Shown: in pieces, positions 41,043-50,274 of the stretch | How the letters are laid out: the number at the start of each line of letters is the position of its first letter | Numbering within the stretch: position 1 is the first letter of the stretch | DNA from: Planctomycetota bacterium | GTDB taxonomy: Bacteria > Planctomycetota > Phycisphaerae > Sedimentisphaerales > UBA12454 | NCBI GenBank assembly: GCA_018828825.1 | Contig: JAHJUV010000090.1 | Coordinates: 1-55,092, forward strand | Length of the DNA: 55,092 bases | Direction of reading: 5' to 3' | Program-made: the position numbers and the translations under genes | Notes under the pieces: model-generated | The model's input: only the letters and a program-made list of their open reading frames with translations | Database searches by the model: none | Told to the model about the DNA's origin: nothing

Positions 41043-44000
41043 ATGCAGACCGAAAATAACACTCAGAAGAAGACCGGCTCTAAAATCACCATAAAAAAGA
41101 TTTTCCTGTGGACATCGCTCCTGCTCCTACTGTTTTTCCTTATCTTGTTTTTTGCGGTGCCGGCGTATTTATCTTCGAACAGCGGGAAAAGCTTAATCCT
41201 TAACAAGGTGAACGATGCCATCGACGGCGAAGTCAAAATTGCCTCTCTTTCGATGGGCTGGTTTGACGGTGTAAAGGCGCAAAAGCTTGATTTTTCCGAC
41301 GATACAGGCTGCACGAAGATAACCGCAAAGCAGATTGCCGCTCGGCCGAGCTATTTTTCGCTCCTGGCGGGAAAACTTGCGATTGACAAGGCCGTTATAG
41401 ACCAGCCGATGGTTTTGATAGATACTACCGGCCCGTGTTCACAAAAGAAGAAAGAACTTGTGTCGAAATCATCGCAGCCGAAAACACAGGCAGCACCTTC
41501 CGCCGCCGTACTGGCTTTTGAGCATATAGATTTGATAATAAACAACGGCAATTTCAAAGTTATTACCGCCGATGTTAATAATATCGCGCAAACGCTTGAG
41601 CTTAGAGACATCAACAGCAGGCTCGCGATAAAACCGTTTGGCAGCAGGAGCAGTTTCGATGTCTCGATGGCTGTCGCATCGGCCAACAATGTGTCGCAAA
41701 TCAGCGCATCGGGCAATATAAAGACCGGAAAAAAGGCTTGGTCGTTTGCGGATACGACCGGCCAGCTTTCACTCGAAGTCAACGACCTCGACCTTTCAAC
41801 GCTGGGGTCCTTGTTTGCGGCACTCGACGCCAACGTTACCGCCAAAGGAATAATAAACGCCAGCATCGAAGCTAAACTCGAAAAAGGGCTTTTCGAAAAT
41901 CTCCAGGGGAAAATAAAAGCGAGCGAACTTGACGTTGCGGGAGATTTTCTAAAGGGCGACAGAATCCAAACCTCATCGCTCGATGCCGATATAAAACTCA
42001 GTTCCACCGAACAGGCGATCAATATAGATAGATTGACGTTTAAGGCCGATGGTTTGGATGCCGATGTAAAAGGGACGGTGCCGAAAACGCTTCGCAGCTT
42101 TGAAGATTTTATGAAAGCCGATTCTGCGGATACCCTGCAGGCGAAGTTCGACTGTGATGTTGCTAAAACATTCAAACAGGTAAAAACAATAGCGAAATTC
42201 AAAGAGGATTTCAATATTAACTTCGGCAGACTGAGCGGCAATATAAATACCGAAGCTCAAAACGGCAAAAGAACCCTGACGGGCAAAGTCAAGTTATGGG
42301 CACTCGAGGGGAATTTTCCTATAAAGCGGATTGTGCTTTCAAAACCGGTAGAAATTGACGCGAAGATTATTTCTCAGAAAGACAAGATAACCATTGAAAA
42401 ACTTGCCGTCGATTCGGCTTTTTTAAAGGCCAAACTTAACGGCACAACAGACAATATGAATTATACCGCCGATGTCGATCTTGCCAAAATGCAAAGCGAT
42501 GTGGGTCAGTTTATCGAAATAAAACAGACTCTTGCCGGCGATGTCAATCTTGCAGGCCGCGGCTCTTTCGTAAATGGAGTTCTCAGCAGCGCCGGTAGCG
42601 GGGCGTTCAGCAATATTTCAGTAAAAATGCCGGACGGCAGCGAAATTTCAGAACCGGCTGCGAATGTAAAATTCGATTTCACTTCCGATTTCGAAAAGAA
42701 ACAGCTTTATGTCAAAACCGCCGACATCACCGCCTCGGCAGGCAGACTGAACCTGAGGGATTCTCGAATTCCTCTCGGCTCCGATGCCGTCAGCCAGATA
42801 CAGATAAACGCCGATATGGCCCTCGAACTTGCCAAGGCCGTCCAATATTTGCGAACTTTCGGAAAGCTCGACCCTCAAATTCAGCTTGCCGGCTTTGCGC
42901 AGGGCGACATCGCCCTGAATATAAAAGGAGATATCGTCGATGCGATTACAAAACAAATAGCCGTGAAAAATTTCAACCTTGCTTATCCCGGCAGAGAGCC
43001 GTTTTCTCAGGAATATATAAATATCGCTTTCAGCGGCAGGTTTGACACAGCCGAAAAAATTTATACTATCGAAAAGCTTCAGCTTGTAAGTCCGCAGATA
43101 AAACTATCCGGAAAACTCACAAATTTCCAAACCGGCCAAAACGTAAAAACCGAAGGTTCGTTCAAGGCTGATTATGACCTCGCCGCGGCAAGCTCGCTCA
43201 TTTCTCCGTTTTTGCCCAGCGGTTTTTCCGCGACCGGCAAAAGAAGCGATTCGATATCGTTCGTAACTACTTATCCCAAACAGAACTCGGCCCTGTTTAC
43301 GTCAAATCTCAGCACAAAGACATCGTTTGGTTTCGACACCGCCGAATATATGGGCCTGAATATCGGCAAAAGCGAGTTTAATGTAGATATAGATAGCGGC
43401 CTGATGACGGTTGCACCGTTTTCAACTACTGTCAATAAAGGCGCGCTCAGTTTCGCTGCCTCTGCGAACCTTAAGGAAAAGCCAGCGATACTCAGAACGC
43501 CCGGCCCGGTAAAAATATTCGACAAAATTCAGATCAATCAGCAAACTACCGATATGCTTCTGCGGTATGTAAATCCTCTCTTTGCCGATGCCGCCGATAT
43601 TTCAGGAGTCCTGACTTTCGACAGTGAGAAAATCGCATTTCCGCTTCAAACGGGTTACAAAAATGCCATCGAAATAGCCGGCACGCTTTCCATCGACAAT
43701 ATGCATCTTGGCGGTTCGTCCCTCCTGGGCCAGATTGTTCAGCTTGCCGGCGTCTCGCCCGATGCCAATATTACCGTTCTGCCCTGCAGGTTCGTCCTGG
43801 CCGATGGAATTCTCAGGTACGATGATATGCAGATGAACATCGACAAGAAAAGTATCAACTTCAGCGGCCAAATCGGCCTTGATAAATCTATGCAGATGAC
43901 CGTTACGCTCCCCTGGACACGCAATGGCCAGAGAATCAGACTCCCGCTCAAAGGCACCGTCGATAAACCAGAAATCGATATGAGCAAACTACTCGAACAG

Positions 44001-44060
44001 CAGCTCCAGCAGGAACTCGAAAATCAGATAAGGCAGGGCCTGGAAAAAATATTCAAATAA
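41043..44060 (+). CDS. AsmA-like envelope protein
   Basis: A 1005-residue protein with one N-terminal transmembrane segment (IFLWTSLLLLLFFLILFFAV, about 21-40) and a very long periplasmic beta-rich region. The pattern of repeated lines of the type LSMGWFDGVKAQKLDFSDD at the start and DGILRYDDMQMNIDKKS with LPLKGTVDKPEIDMSKLL at the end matches AsmA/TamB-like proteins, which form long lipid-transport bridges between membranes. The end of the chain is a Gln/Glu-rich helix. It precedes a YihY-type inner-membrane protein by 11 bases, so the two may work together in the envelope. The exact subfamily is not certain. Confidence 0.8.
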   Translation: MQTENNTQKKTGSKITIKKIFLWTSLLLLLFFLILFFAVPAYLSSNSGKSLILNKVNDAIDGEVKIASLSMGWFDGVKAQKLDFSDDTGCTKITAKQIAARPSYFSLLAGKLAIDKAVIDQPMVLIDTTGPCSQKKKELVSKSSQPKTQAAPSAAVLAFEHIDLIINNGNFKVITADVNNIAQTLELRDINSRLAIKPFGSRSSFDVSMAVASANNVSQISASGNIKTGKKAWSFADTTGQLSLEVNDLDLSTLGSLFAALDANVTAKGIINASIEAKLEKGLFENLQGKIKASELDVAGDFLKGDRIQTSSLDADIKLSSTEQAINIDRLTFKADGLDADVKGTVPKTLRSFEDFMKADSADTLQAKFDCDVAKTFKQVKTIAKFKEDFNINFGRLSGNINTEAQNGKRTLTGKVKLWALEGNFPIKRIVLSKPVEIDAKIISQKDKITIEKLAVDSAFLKAKLNGTTDNMNYTADVDLAKMQSDVGQFIEIKQTLAGDVNLAGRGSFVNGVLSSAGSGAFSNISVKMPDGSEISEPAANVKFDFTSDFEKKQLYVKTADITASAGRLNLRDSRIPLGSDAVSQIQINADMALELAKAVQYLRTFGKLDPQIQLAGFAQGDIALNIKGDIVDAITKQIAVKNFNLAYPGREPFSQEYINIAFSGRFDTAEKIYTIEKLQLVSPQIKLSGKLTNFQTGQNVKTEGSFKADYDLAAASSLISPFLPSGFSATGKRSDSISFVTTYPKQNSALFTSNLSTKTSFGFDTAEYMGLNIGKSEFNVDIDSGLMTVAPFSTTVNKGALSFAASANLKEKPAILRTPGPVKIFDKIQINQQTTDMLLRYVNPLFADAADISGVLTFDSEKIAFPLQTGYKNAIEIAGTLSIDNMHLGGSSLLGQIVQLAGVSPDANITVLPCRFVLADGILRYDDMQMNIDKKSINFSGQIGLDKSMQMTVTLPWTRNGQRIRLPLKGTVDKPEIDMSKLLEQQLQQELENQIRQGLEKIFK

Positions 44061-44071
44061 AGGAACACGTT

Positions 44072-45373
44072 ATGTTCGAAAAAATGGTTTCCGTTCCGAC
44101 AAGTGAACTGAGCAGATTTACACGTTTTATATTTTTTCAGATAAGACTTTGGCCTCAGTGCATAAAACTTTTGCTCAAGAACAAAGCCAACCAGCAGGCT
44201 GCGGTCCTGTCGTACAATACCATTTTTGGCATCGTGCCCCTTGCCATTGTAATGCTTCTGATTTTTAATTCCCTCGGCGCTTTTGATGAGCTCGGTTCGC
44301 CGTTGAGAAATTTTTTATACGAACAGAGCTTTATTAAAAACATTCAATATCCTGTCGATGCCAACAACCCTACCGAAAAAGTCACCCTCGCCCAGAAAAT
44401 CGACGAGTTTACAGCCGGTTTTTATGATAATCTCAACAAGGGCTCAATCACAGTTATAAGCTGCGCGGTTATTATATGGGCGGCTATTGCGTTATTGAGC
44501 ACTATCGAAAATTCGTTCAATATGATATGGGGCGTCGGCCGGGGCCGAAATTTCATTCAAAGGGTTACCAATTACTGGGGCTTTCTGACTCTCGGCCCAT
44601 TGCTTTTCGGCGTCGCCGTTTATGTCAATGCCAGGTACAGCATTGCCGGCAATCTCAGTAAAAGCGTCTTTACTTATATTGGCCCCGTTATGCCGTTTTT
44701 GGTCGCGTTTGTCGGTCTCTTTGCGCTGTATATGCTTATGCCCAACGCGAAGGTAAGTTCGCTGGCCGCCGTTTGGGGCGCTCTTATCGCGGCCAGTGCG
44801 TGGATGTTTGCGAAATGGGCCTTCGGCCTTTACGTCGTAAAGCTTATTCCGTACAGCATCGTTTATGGCGTACTCGGTCTTATCCCGCTGGGCGTTTTAT
44901 GGATTTATATCACCTGGCTCATCGTCCTTTTCGGCCTGCAGCTCACGTTTACCACCCAGAATTTAAAGACTATCGAAGAGGCCGAAAAAGCCGCTTCAAA
45001 GCGCCGGCAGGATTATTTCCTCGCCACGGATTTGCAGATAGCCGGAATTATGAAGTTTATCTATGCTGCTTTCGAAAAGAAAAACGCGCCTGTCCCATCC
45101 GAGCTTATCTGCAGCCAGTTGAATCTGCCCCCCGATTTTACCCAAAAGGTTTTAACCCATCTCGTAAAGGCGGGCCTGCTTTTAAAGACGACCGACCCGT
45201 CAACCGGTTTCGCACCTGCGACCGTTGCTGAAAATGTAAAGTTGTCTGATATTTACGATGCGGTAAAAAATGCTTCTTTTGTTGCCCCCGGCGACCAATC
45301 CGCTGTCATAAATCAGATTACCAACGATTACAAACAGACCCTTTCTCAATATACCGTAAAAAATCTGATGTGA
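44072..45373 (+). CDS. YihY/BrkB-family inner-membrane protein
   Basis: A 433-residue protein with about six transmembrane segments in the pattern of the YihY (UPF0761) family: QQAAVLSYNTIFGIVPLAIV near the start, AAIALLSTIENSFNMIWGV, ITWLIVLFGLQLTFTTQNL and others. The last 120 residues form a soluble winged-helix-like domain (LQIAGIMKFIYAAFEKKNAP) common in the longer members of the family. Some YihY relatives have been linked to lipid or anionic phospholipid transport together with AsmA-like proteins, and here the AsmA-like gene lies directly upstream, so a shared role is a reasonable inference. Confidence 0.9.
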   Translation: MFEKMVSVPTSELSRFTRFIFFQIRLWPQCIKLLLKNKANQQAAVLSYNTIFGIVPLAIVMLLIFNSLGAFDELGSPLRNFLYEQSFIKNIQYPVDANNPTEKVTLAQKIDEFTAGFYDNLNKGSITVISCAVIIWAAIALLSTIENSFNMIWGVGRGRNFIQRVTNYWGFLTLGPLLFGVAVYVNARYSIAGNLSKSVFTYIGPVMPFLVAFVGLFALYMLMPNAKVSSLAAVWGALIAASAWMFAKWAFGLYVVKLIPYSIVYGVLGLIPLGVLWIYITWLIVLFGLQLTFTTQNLKTIEEAEKAASKRRQDYFLATDLQIAGIMKFIYAAFEKKNAPVPSELICSQLNLPPDFTQKVLTHLVKAGLLLKTTDPSTGFAPATVAENVKLSDIYDAVKNASFVAPGDQSAVINQITNDYKQTLSQYTVKNLM

Positions 45374-45451
45374 GTTGCAAAGACACAAAAGATACAACAT
45401 TCAAGAGGAAACAGGTACTTAATTAGACGCCCAGGGCGACGCCAATTTGTT

Positions 45452-45480
45452 TTGACTATACGGTCTGATTGTGGTAAATA
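45452..45480 (+). promoter_or_regulatory. Candidate promoter for pheA
   Basis: TTGACT and TAAATA are spaced by 17 bases. The predicted start falls near 45487, inside a longer alternative frame, and so favours translation from the ATG at 45513. The -10 box is weak. Confidence 0.4.
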
Positions 45481-45512
45481 CTACGGGTTTTAGGGAGTTT
45501 GGCGGTATTTCT

Positions 45513-46580
45513 ATGAATCTTGAGGACTTGCGCAGGCAGATAGACCAGATTGATTCAAAGCTCGTAGAGCTGTTAAATCAGCGTGCGCAAGTAGTTATAG
45601 AAATCGGCAAACTCAAGGCCGACGGCCCCGTTTACGCCCCCGACCGCGAAAAAAAGGTCTTGGAACGCATCGCTGAGCTGAATAAAGGACCTTTGCCTGA
45701 CAAAACCCTAAACGCTGTTTGGCGGGAGTTGATGAGCGGCTCGTTTTTTCTCGAAAGGCCGTTGAGAATTTCGTACCTCGGCCCACAGGGCAGTTTTACG
45801 CATACCGCTTCGGTTCGCAAGTTCGGCCAAAGCGTCGAATACGAAGCCGTTATGGACATTCGTGGAATATTCGACGAGGTCGGCAAGGGACACTGCGATT
45901 TGGGTGTTGTTCCGATAGAAAATTCGTCCGGTGGCGGAGTAATCGAAACGCTCGACACGTTTGTCGATACGAGCGTGCTCATCTGCGCCGAAGTTTATAT
46001 GCCGATACATCACAATCTGCTTGCAAACTGCAAGCTCGAAGAAGTTGAAAAGATTTATTCCAAGCCGGAAGTCTTCGCCCAGTGCCGGCACTGGCTGAGT
46101 ATGACTTTCAAGGAGGCCAATACGATAGCTGTCGCCTCGACGGCAAAAGCGGCTCAAATGGCAGCGGAGGAAAAAAACGCCGCCGCCATCGGCTCCGACA
46201 TCGCCGCCGAACTATATGGATTAAGGATGATATGCGAGAATATCGAAGATATCGCAAATAACATAACGCGGTTCTTAATCATCAGCAAGGAGGATGCAAG
46301 GCCCAGCGGCGACGATAAGACTTCGGTTCTCTTCAGCACCGCCCACAAGGCAGGCGCTCTTGCCGATGTGCTGGACGTCTTCAAGAAAAAAGAGGTCAAC
46401 CTTACGAATATCGAATCCCGCCCGAGCAAGAAAAGGCAGTGGGAGTATTATTTCTTCGTCGATTGCCAGGGACACCGCAAAGACGAAAAAATTATAGATT
46501 GTCTCAACGAAGTAAGACAGCATTGTCTGCAGCTTTCCGTGCTCGGCAGCTATCCCAGAACTGACACATTGTTGGAATAA
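45513..46580 (+). CDS. pheA: Bifunctional chorismate mutase/prephenate dehydratase
   Basis: This enzyme converts chorismate to prephenate and then to phenylpyruvate for phenylalanine. From the ATG at 45513 it has 355 residues. Domains: an AroQ-type mutase (about 1-85, LEDLRRQIDQIDSKLVELLN), a dehydratase (about 88-270, ISYLGPQGSFTHTASVRKFG and VPIENSSGGGVIETLD, with the IANNITRFLII end) and a C-terminal ACT domain (KTSVLFSTAHKAGALADVLD, then the ESRP motif in NIESRPSKKRQWEYYFFVD), which should bind phenylalanine for feedback control. It starts the group leading to tpiA. Confidence 0.95.
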   Translation: MNLEDLRRQIDQIDSKLVELLNQRAQVVIEIGKLKADGPVYAPDREKKVLERIAELNKGPLPDKTLNAVWRELMSGSFFLERPLRISYLGPQGSFTHTASVRKFGQSVEYEAVMDIRGIFDEVGKGHCDLGVVPIENSSGGGVIETLDTFVDTSVLICAEVYMPIHHNLLANCKLEEVEKIYSKPEVFAQCRHWLSMTFKEANTIAVASTAKAAQMAAEEKNAAAIGSDIAAELYGLRMICENIEDIANNITRFLIISKEDARPSGDDKTSVLFSTAHKAGALADVLDVFKKKEVNLTNIESRPSKKRQWEYYFFVDCQGHRKDEKIIDCLNEVRQHCLQLSVLGSYPRTDTLLE

Positions 46581-46598
46581 TTTTCGGAGAACAGAATA

Positions 46599-47369
46599 AT
46601 GAGAAAACCGTTCATAGGCGGCAACTGGAAAATGAATACCGACGGCAAAAACGCTGTCGAACTTGCCAAAGGCGTAGCCCAAGGCTGCGCCGGCGTAATT
46701 GACAAGGTTGATGTCTCTGTCTGCCCGCCTTTTGTATATCTTTCAGCGGTGAAACAGGCTCTCGGCTCATCGAATATCGGCCTCGGCGCACAGAATGTTT
46801 ATTTCGAGGCGAAAGGCGCCTTTACAGGCGAAGTGAGCTGCCAAATGCTGAAAGACGTCGGCTGTAAAGATGTCCTCATCGGTCATTCAGAAAGAAGACA
46901 CGTTATCAAGGAAACTGATGCGCTGATTAACAAAAAACTCATCGCCGCGATAGAGGCGTCCCTGCTGCCGATATTCTGCGTCGGCGAGCTTCTCGAAGAA
47001 CGAAAAGCCGGAAAAACCGAACAGGTAGTTAAAGAGCAGATACAAAAAGGTATGGCGGGCATATCTGTCGAAAAGGCAAAAGCGGTTACTATCGCTTATG
47101 AGCCCGTCTGGGCAATCGGCACAGGCGTCAACGCCACCCCGAACCAGGCGCAGGAAGTTCATTTAATGATTCGACAGCTTATCGCTTCGATGTATAATAA
47201 GGACTTTGCCGCACAAATCAGGATTCAGTACGGCGGCTCGGCGAAGCCCGACAATGCCGCCGAATTGATGACTCAGCCGGATATCGACGGTCTGCTGGTC
47301 GGCGGCGCAAGCCTTAAAGCCGATGATTTTACCGCTATTGTTAAAGCGGCTGCTCCGGTAAAAAAATAA
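46599..47369 (+). CDS. tpiA: Triose-phosphate isomerase
   Basis: TpiA interconverts dihydroxyacetone phosphate and glyceraldehyde 3-phosphate. It is a 256-residue TIM barrel with GGNWKMNTDGK, the catalytic His in GHSERRHVI, the catalytic Glu in AYEPVWAIGTG and the phosphate loop IQYGGSAKPDNA and LVGGASLKADDF. It precedes secG, a neighbour pair that is common across bacteria. Confidence 0.97.
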   Translation: MRKPFIGGNWKMNTDGKNAVELAKGVAQGCAGVIDKVDVSVCPPFVYLSAVKQALGSSNIGLGAQNVYFEAKGAFTGEVSCQMLKDVGCKDVLIGHSERRHVIKETDALINKKLIAAIEASLLPIFCVGELLEERKAGKTEQVVKEQIQKGMAGISVEKAKAVTIAYEPVWAIGTGVNATPNQAQEVHLMIRQLIASMYNKDFAAQIRIQYGGSAKPDNAAELMTQPDIDGLLVGGASLKADDFTAIVKAAAPVKK

Positions 47370-47417
47370 AAACCGTTAAAATATAAATAATGAATCTAAT
47401 TTTTCAGGGATAATAAA

Positions 47418-47813
47418 ATGATTGATTTTGCATTGGCCGCGGTGCCGTTCGTAATGAAAGTCGTGGTTGCTCTCTGGGCAATCATAGCGGTGGTTTTGGT
47501 TCTTCTCGTTCTTATTCAGAAAGGCCGGGGCGGCGGGCTCGGCAGCGCTTTCGGCGGAATCGGGAATTCTCTGCTCGGTACAAAGACCGGAGACTTTCTT
47601 ACGTGGGTTACTATTTGTCTGGTAGCTGTGTGGCTCTTATTGAGTGTTGTTGCGGCCAAGTGGTTCAAGCCGCAGGCAAGCGAATTTCTCCAGAGCAGAC
47701 CGGCGACTTCAGCGCCTGCCGCTATGCCGGTTCAGCCCGAAGCGCCTCTGGCCGAACAGCAGGTACCGATTCAGGCACCGGCCGCAGCGCAGCCAAATAC
47801 TCCGGTAAACTAA
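47418..47813 (+). CDS. secG: Protein-export membrane protein SecG
   Basis: SecG assists the SecYE translocon. The 131-residue protein has two transmembrane segments (about 14-36 and 57-76) flanking the conserved cytoplasmic loop QKGRGGGLGSAFGGIGNSLL. The remaining C-terminal 50 residues are rich in Pro, Ala and Gln, longer than in the Escherichia coli protein and probably disordered. It lies just after tpiA and starts shortly after a GGGATAAT site. Confidence 0.92.
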   Translation: MIDFALAAVPFVMKVVVALWAIIAVVLVLLVLIQKGRGGGLGSAFGGIGNSLLGTKTGDFLTWVTICLVAVWLLLSVVAAKWFKPQASEFLQSRPATSAPAAMPVQPEAPLAEQQVPIQAPAAAQPNTPVN

Positions 47814-47829
47814 ATATAAAGGTAAATAT

Positions 47830-48714
47830 ATGTTGAACAGTATGACAGGATTTGCGCGTGTATGCCGGGAGATAGACGGCATAAGTTATGCGGTCGAGAT
47901 AAAAACGGTTAATAACCGTTATTTCAAGCCGGGCATCAGGCTGCCGGATTCCGCTACGTTTCTTGAGCAGGATATTGAAAAGCTCCTGCGTCAGAATATC
48001 TATCGCGGTGCGGTCAATTGCCAGTTGCGGTATAAAAACGTCAGCGGCGAGCCTATGTTCGACATAGATTCCGCTGCTTTGAAGAGTTATGTGGAAAAAT
48101 TAAACGACATCCAGCCCAGCAGTGGCGTCCAGTGCGGCATAAATCTTGCCGATTTGCTTCTGTTGCCCGGCGTTGTAAGACCGCAGGAGCCTGAAAATGG
48201 AAAGGCTCAGCAGGTTCGAAAAGCCGTCATTGAAGTAACGACCCAAGCCGTCGAGCAGCTCAAAAAAATGCGCGCACAGGAAGGTCAGTCGCTTGCCGAC
48301 GACCTCAAGCGGCAGTGTAACAAAATAACTCAGCTTCTTGAGGGTATAAAGTCTCGCGGCAAGGTGGTAATCGGCGAATACCAGGAAAGACTTGCCTCCC
48401 GTGTTAAGGACCTGCTTGCAAATGCTCGTCTTGAGCTTGACAGCGCGACTCTTGCAAGAGAAGTGGCGCTTTTTGCCGATAGGAGCGATATAAGCGAAGA
48501 AATTATCAGGCTCGGTTCGCATATCGAGCAGTTTCTTGCGAGCTGCCGGTCGGACGAATATGCCGGAAGGAAACTCGATTTTATCGCACAGGAAATGCTG
48601 CGGGAAGCTAACACCATCGCGAGCAAGGCTTCGGACGCGAAAATTTGTTCTGATGTGGTCGAAATAAAATCCTGCATTGAACGTATCAAGGAACAGGTGC
48701 AAAACATTGAGTAA
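47830..48714 (+). CDS. YicC-family endoribonuclease
   Basis: A 294-residue protein of the conserved YicC family, members of which are endoribonucleases. The signature start MLNSMTGFARVCREIDG and KTVNNRYFKPGIRLPD, the DIEKLLRQNIYRGAVNC segment, and the family end KLDFIAQEMLREANTIASKA followed by DVVEIKSCIERIKEQVQN are present. Its stop overlaps the gmk start by eight bases. The yicC-gmk-rpoZ-coaBC order is common in bacteria. Confidence 0.93.
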   Translation: MLNSMTGFARVCREIDGISYAVEIKTVNNRYFKPGIRLPDSATFLEQDIEKLLRQNIYRGAVNCQLRYKNVSGEPMFDIDSAALKSYVEKLNDIQPSSGVQCGINLADLLLLPGVVRPQEPENGKAQQVRKAVIEVTTQAVEQLKKMRAQEGQSLADDLKRQCNKITQLLEGIKSRGKVVIGEYQERLASRVKDLLANARLELDSATLAREVALFADRSDISEEIIRLGSHIEQFLASCRSDEYAGRKLDFIAQEMLREANTIASKASDAKICSDVVEIKSCIERIKEQVQNIE

Positions 48715-49291
48715 TCAGGAACACAACCCTGTCGAACAGCAGGTAATCGTTATAAGCGGGCCCAGTGGTGTAGGCAAAAGCACTATCTGTGGCGAGCTTG
48801 TTCAACGGCTTGATAATATTTATCTGAGTGTGTCTGCAACGACACGCGAGAAAAAGGATAGTGAGCAGCAGGACAGAGAGTATCATTTTATCAGCACCGA
48901 AGAGTTTGAAAGACAGATAGAGGCCGATAATTTTATCGAATACGCTAAAGTGTTCGGGAATTTATATGGTACGCCGAAAGACAAACTTGCCCAGGCTCTT
49001 GACCAGGGGAAAACAGTTGTATTGGAAATTGATGTTCAGGGTGCACTGCAGGTAAAGAAACTGTATCCTGAGGCGAAGTTGATTTTTATTTTTCCGCCGA
49101 AGCAGACGGAACTTCAAAATCGCATAAACGGTCGAGGCAGGGACGATGAAAAAGATATTGAAAAGAGACTTGCCGGAGCGGGCATAGAAATGGCCGCAGG
49201 TTGGCAGCATTATAAACATATAGTGATTAACGATAATCTGACTCATGCGGTAGAAGAAGTTATACAGATAATTAAAAAATCCGGAGAATAA
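48707..49291 (+). CDS. gmk: Guanylate kinase
   Basis: Gmk phosphorylates GMP and dGMP. The P-loop is VISGPSGVGKSTI (about residues 15-27 from the chosen start). TTREKKDSEQQDREYHFIS carries the GMP-binding part and DVQGALQVKKLYPEAKLIFI follows. The start is uncertain: a TTG at 48707 with AGGAACAGG upstream gives 194 residues; an earlier TTG at 48677 would overlap yicC further. It is translationally coupled to yicC and followed after three bases by rpoZ. Confidence 0.93.
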   Translation: MSNQEHNPVEQQVIVISGPSGVGKSTICGELVQRLDNIYLSVSATTREKKDSEQQDREYHFISTEEFERQIEADNFIEYAKVFGNLYGTPKDKLAQALDQGKTVVLEIDVQGALQVKKLYPEAKLIFIFPPKQTELQNRINGRGRDDEKDIEKRLAGAGIEMAAGWQHYKHIVINDNLTHAVEEVIQIIKKSGE

Positions 49292-49294
49292 ATT

Positions 49295-49525
49295 ATGATA
49301 GATGAACTGAAGAACAAGGAAATTTTTGAAAAAATCGGCGGCGCGTTCAAGGTCTCTGCCCTGATACAGAAAAGAATGGCCGAGATCCTCGAAGGCTCAA
49401 GGCCGCTTATCGAAAACACGGAAGGTAAAACGATGATGGAGATAATCGTCGAGGAAATTATGCAGGATAAGATTACCGCCGATTATGCCCCTGAGTCGCC
49501 AAAGGCCGATATCCCCAAATTATAG
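49295..49525 (+). CDS. rpoZ: RNA polymerase omega subunit
   Basis: This 76-residue protein matches the omega subunit in size and position between gmk and coaC. The central stretch FKVSALIQKRMAEILEGSRP carries the omega-type helix in which Arg residues contact the beta-prime subunit, and KTMMEIIVEEIMQDKI is the following helix. Omega aids beta-prime folding and RNA polymerase assembly. Confidence 0.85.
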   Translation: MIDELKNKEIFEKIGGAFKVSALIQKRMAEILEGSRPLIENTEGKTMMEIIVEEIMQDKITADYAPESPKADIPKL

Positions 49526-49536
49526 GTATCTAAACA

Positions 49537-50109
49537 ATGGCACAGAAAAATTCTGCAATCAGCGGTTTGAAGGTTCTGCTCGGCGTAAGCGGCGGCGTTG
49601 CCGTCTATAAGGCCGTTGACCTTGCCAGCAAGCTTACAGCGGCCGGTGTTCTCGTCGATACCGTTATGACCGAAAACGCTTGCAGATTCGTTCTGCCGAA
49701 AAGTTTCGAGGCTGTAACAGCACGGCCGGTTTATACGAGTATGTGGGAAAACCCGGCTGGTTTCCAGATTGAGCATATCCATCTTACCGACAGTGCCGAT
49801 ATCGTTGTCGTCGCTCCGGCCACGGCGAATATCATCGGCAAGACCGCAAACGGCATCTGCGACGACCTTCTGAGCACAACGCTGTGTGCCTGCTCGCAGA
49901 AAAAGGTCCTGTTTGCACCGGCAATGAATGAAAAAATGTGGACAAATCCCACCGTCGGAAAAAATATCGAGACGTTAAAAAAAATGGGCTTTGAGATAAT
50001 CGGTCCTGAAAAAGGCAGATTAGCCTGCGGAACCGAAGGCATCGGCAGAATGTCGGAAGTGCCGGAAATAATTGCGCAAATCGAAAAGATAGCGAAAAAG
50101 AATAAATAG
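49537..50109 (+). CDS. coaC: Phosphopantothenoylcysteine decarboxylase (CoaC part)
   Basis: This 190-residue flavoprotein corresponds to the N-terminal half of CoaBC, which decarboxylates 4'-phosphopantothenoylcysteine. VLLGVSGGVAVYKAVDLA binds FMN, His80 (in EHIHLTDSADIVVVAPATAN) is the expected catalytic His, FAPAMNEKMWTNP is the PxMNxxMW motif and GRLACG carries the cysteine of the flexible flap. It ends with a normal stop and the synthetase half, coaB, starts 165 bases later in the same reading frame. Most bacteria encode the two as one fusion protein. Confidence 0.92.
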   Translation: MAQKNSAISGLKVLLGVSGGVAVYKAVDLASKLTAAGVLVDTVMTENACRFVLPKSFEAVTARPVYTSMWENPAGFQIEHIHLTDSADIVVVAPATANIIGKTANGICDDLLSTTLCACSQKKVLFAPAMNEKMWTNPTVGKNIETLKKMGFEIIGPEKGRLACGTEGIGRMSEVPEIIAQIEKIAKKNK

Positions 50110-50114
50110 CAGCG

Positions 50115-50265
50115 AAAAATTCTAAATACTAAATCCTAAACTCTAAACAAATTCAAAATACGAAATACTAATGTTCAAATTGAAAAAATGTTTATACTTT
50201 GATGATTTGAATTTATAAATTGGAATTTATTTAGGATTTAGATATTAGGATTTAGAAATTAATTT
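50115..50265. repeat. AT-rich long palindromic element between coaC and coaB
   Basis: The left part (TTCTAAATACTAAATCCTAA) and the right part (the reverse complement of TTCTAAATCCTAATATCTAA) form a large imperfect inverted repeat of roughly 60-base arms with an AT-rich centre. The gap from the coaC stop to the coaB ATG is 165 bases, exactly 55 codons, and the element fills nearly all of it. Confidence 0.6.
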
Positions 50266-50274
50266 TGAGTCATT

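Noticed and set aside
41351..42241. 296-codon antisense frame over the AsmA-like gene
   Set aside because: It is Ser/Leu-rich shadow coding with no start signal; the plus-strand gene has clear family features.
50116..50262. CRISPR-like array in the AT-rich repeats between coaC and coaB
   Set aside because: The units are irregular and palindromic over the whole region, not regularly spaced repeats with unique spacers.
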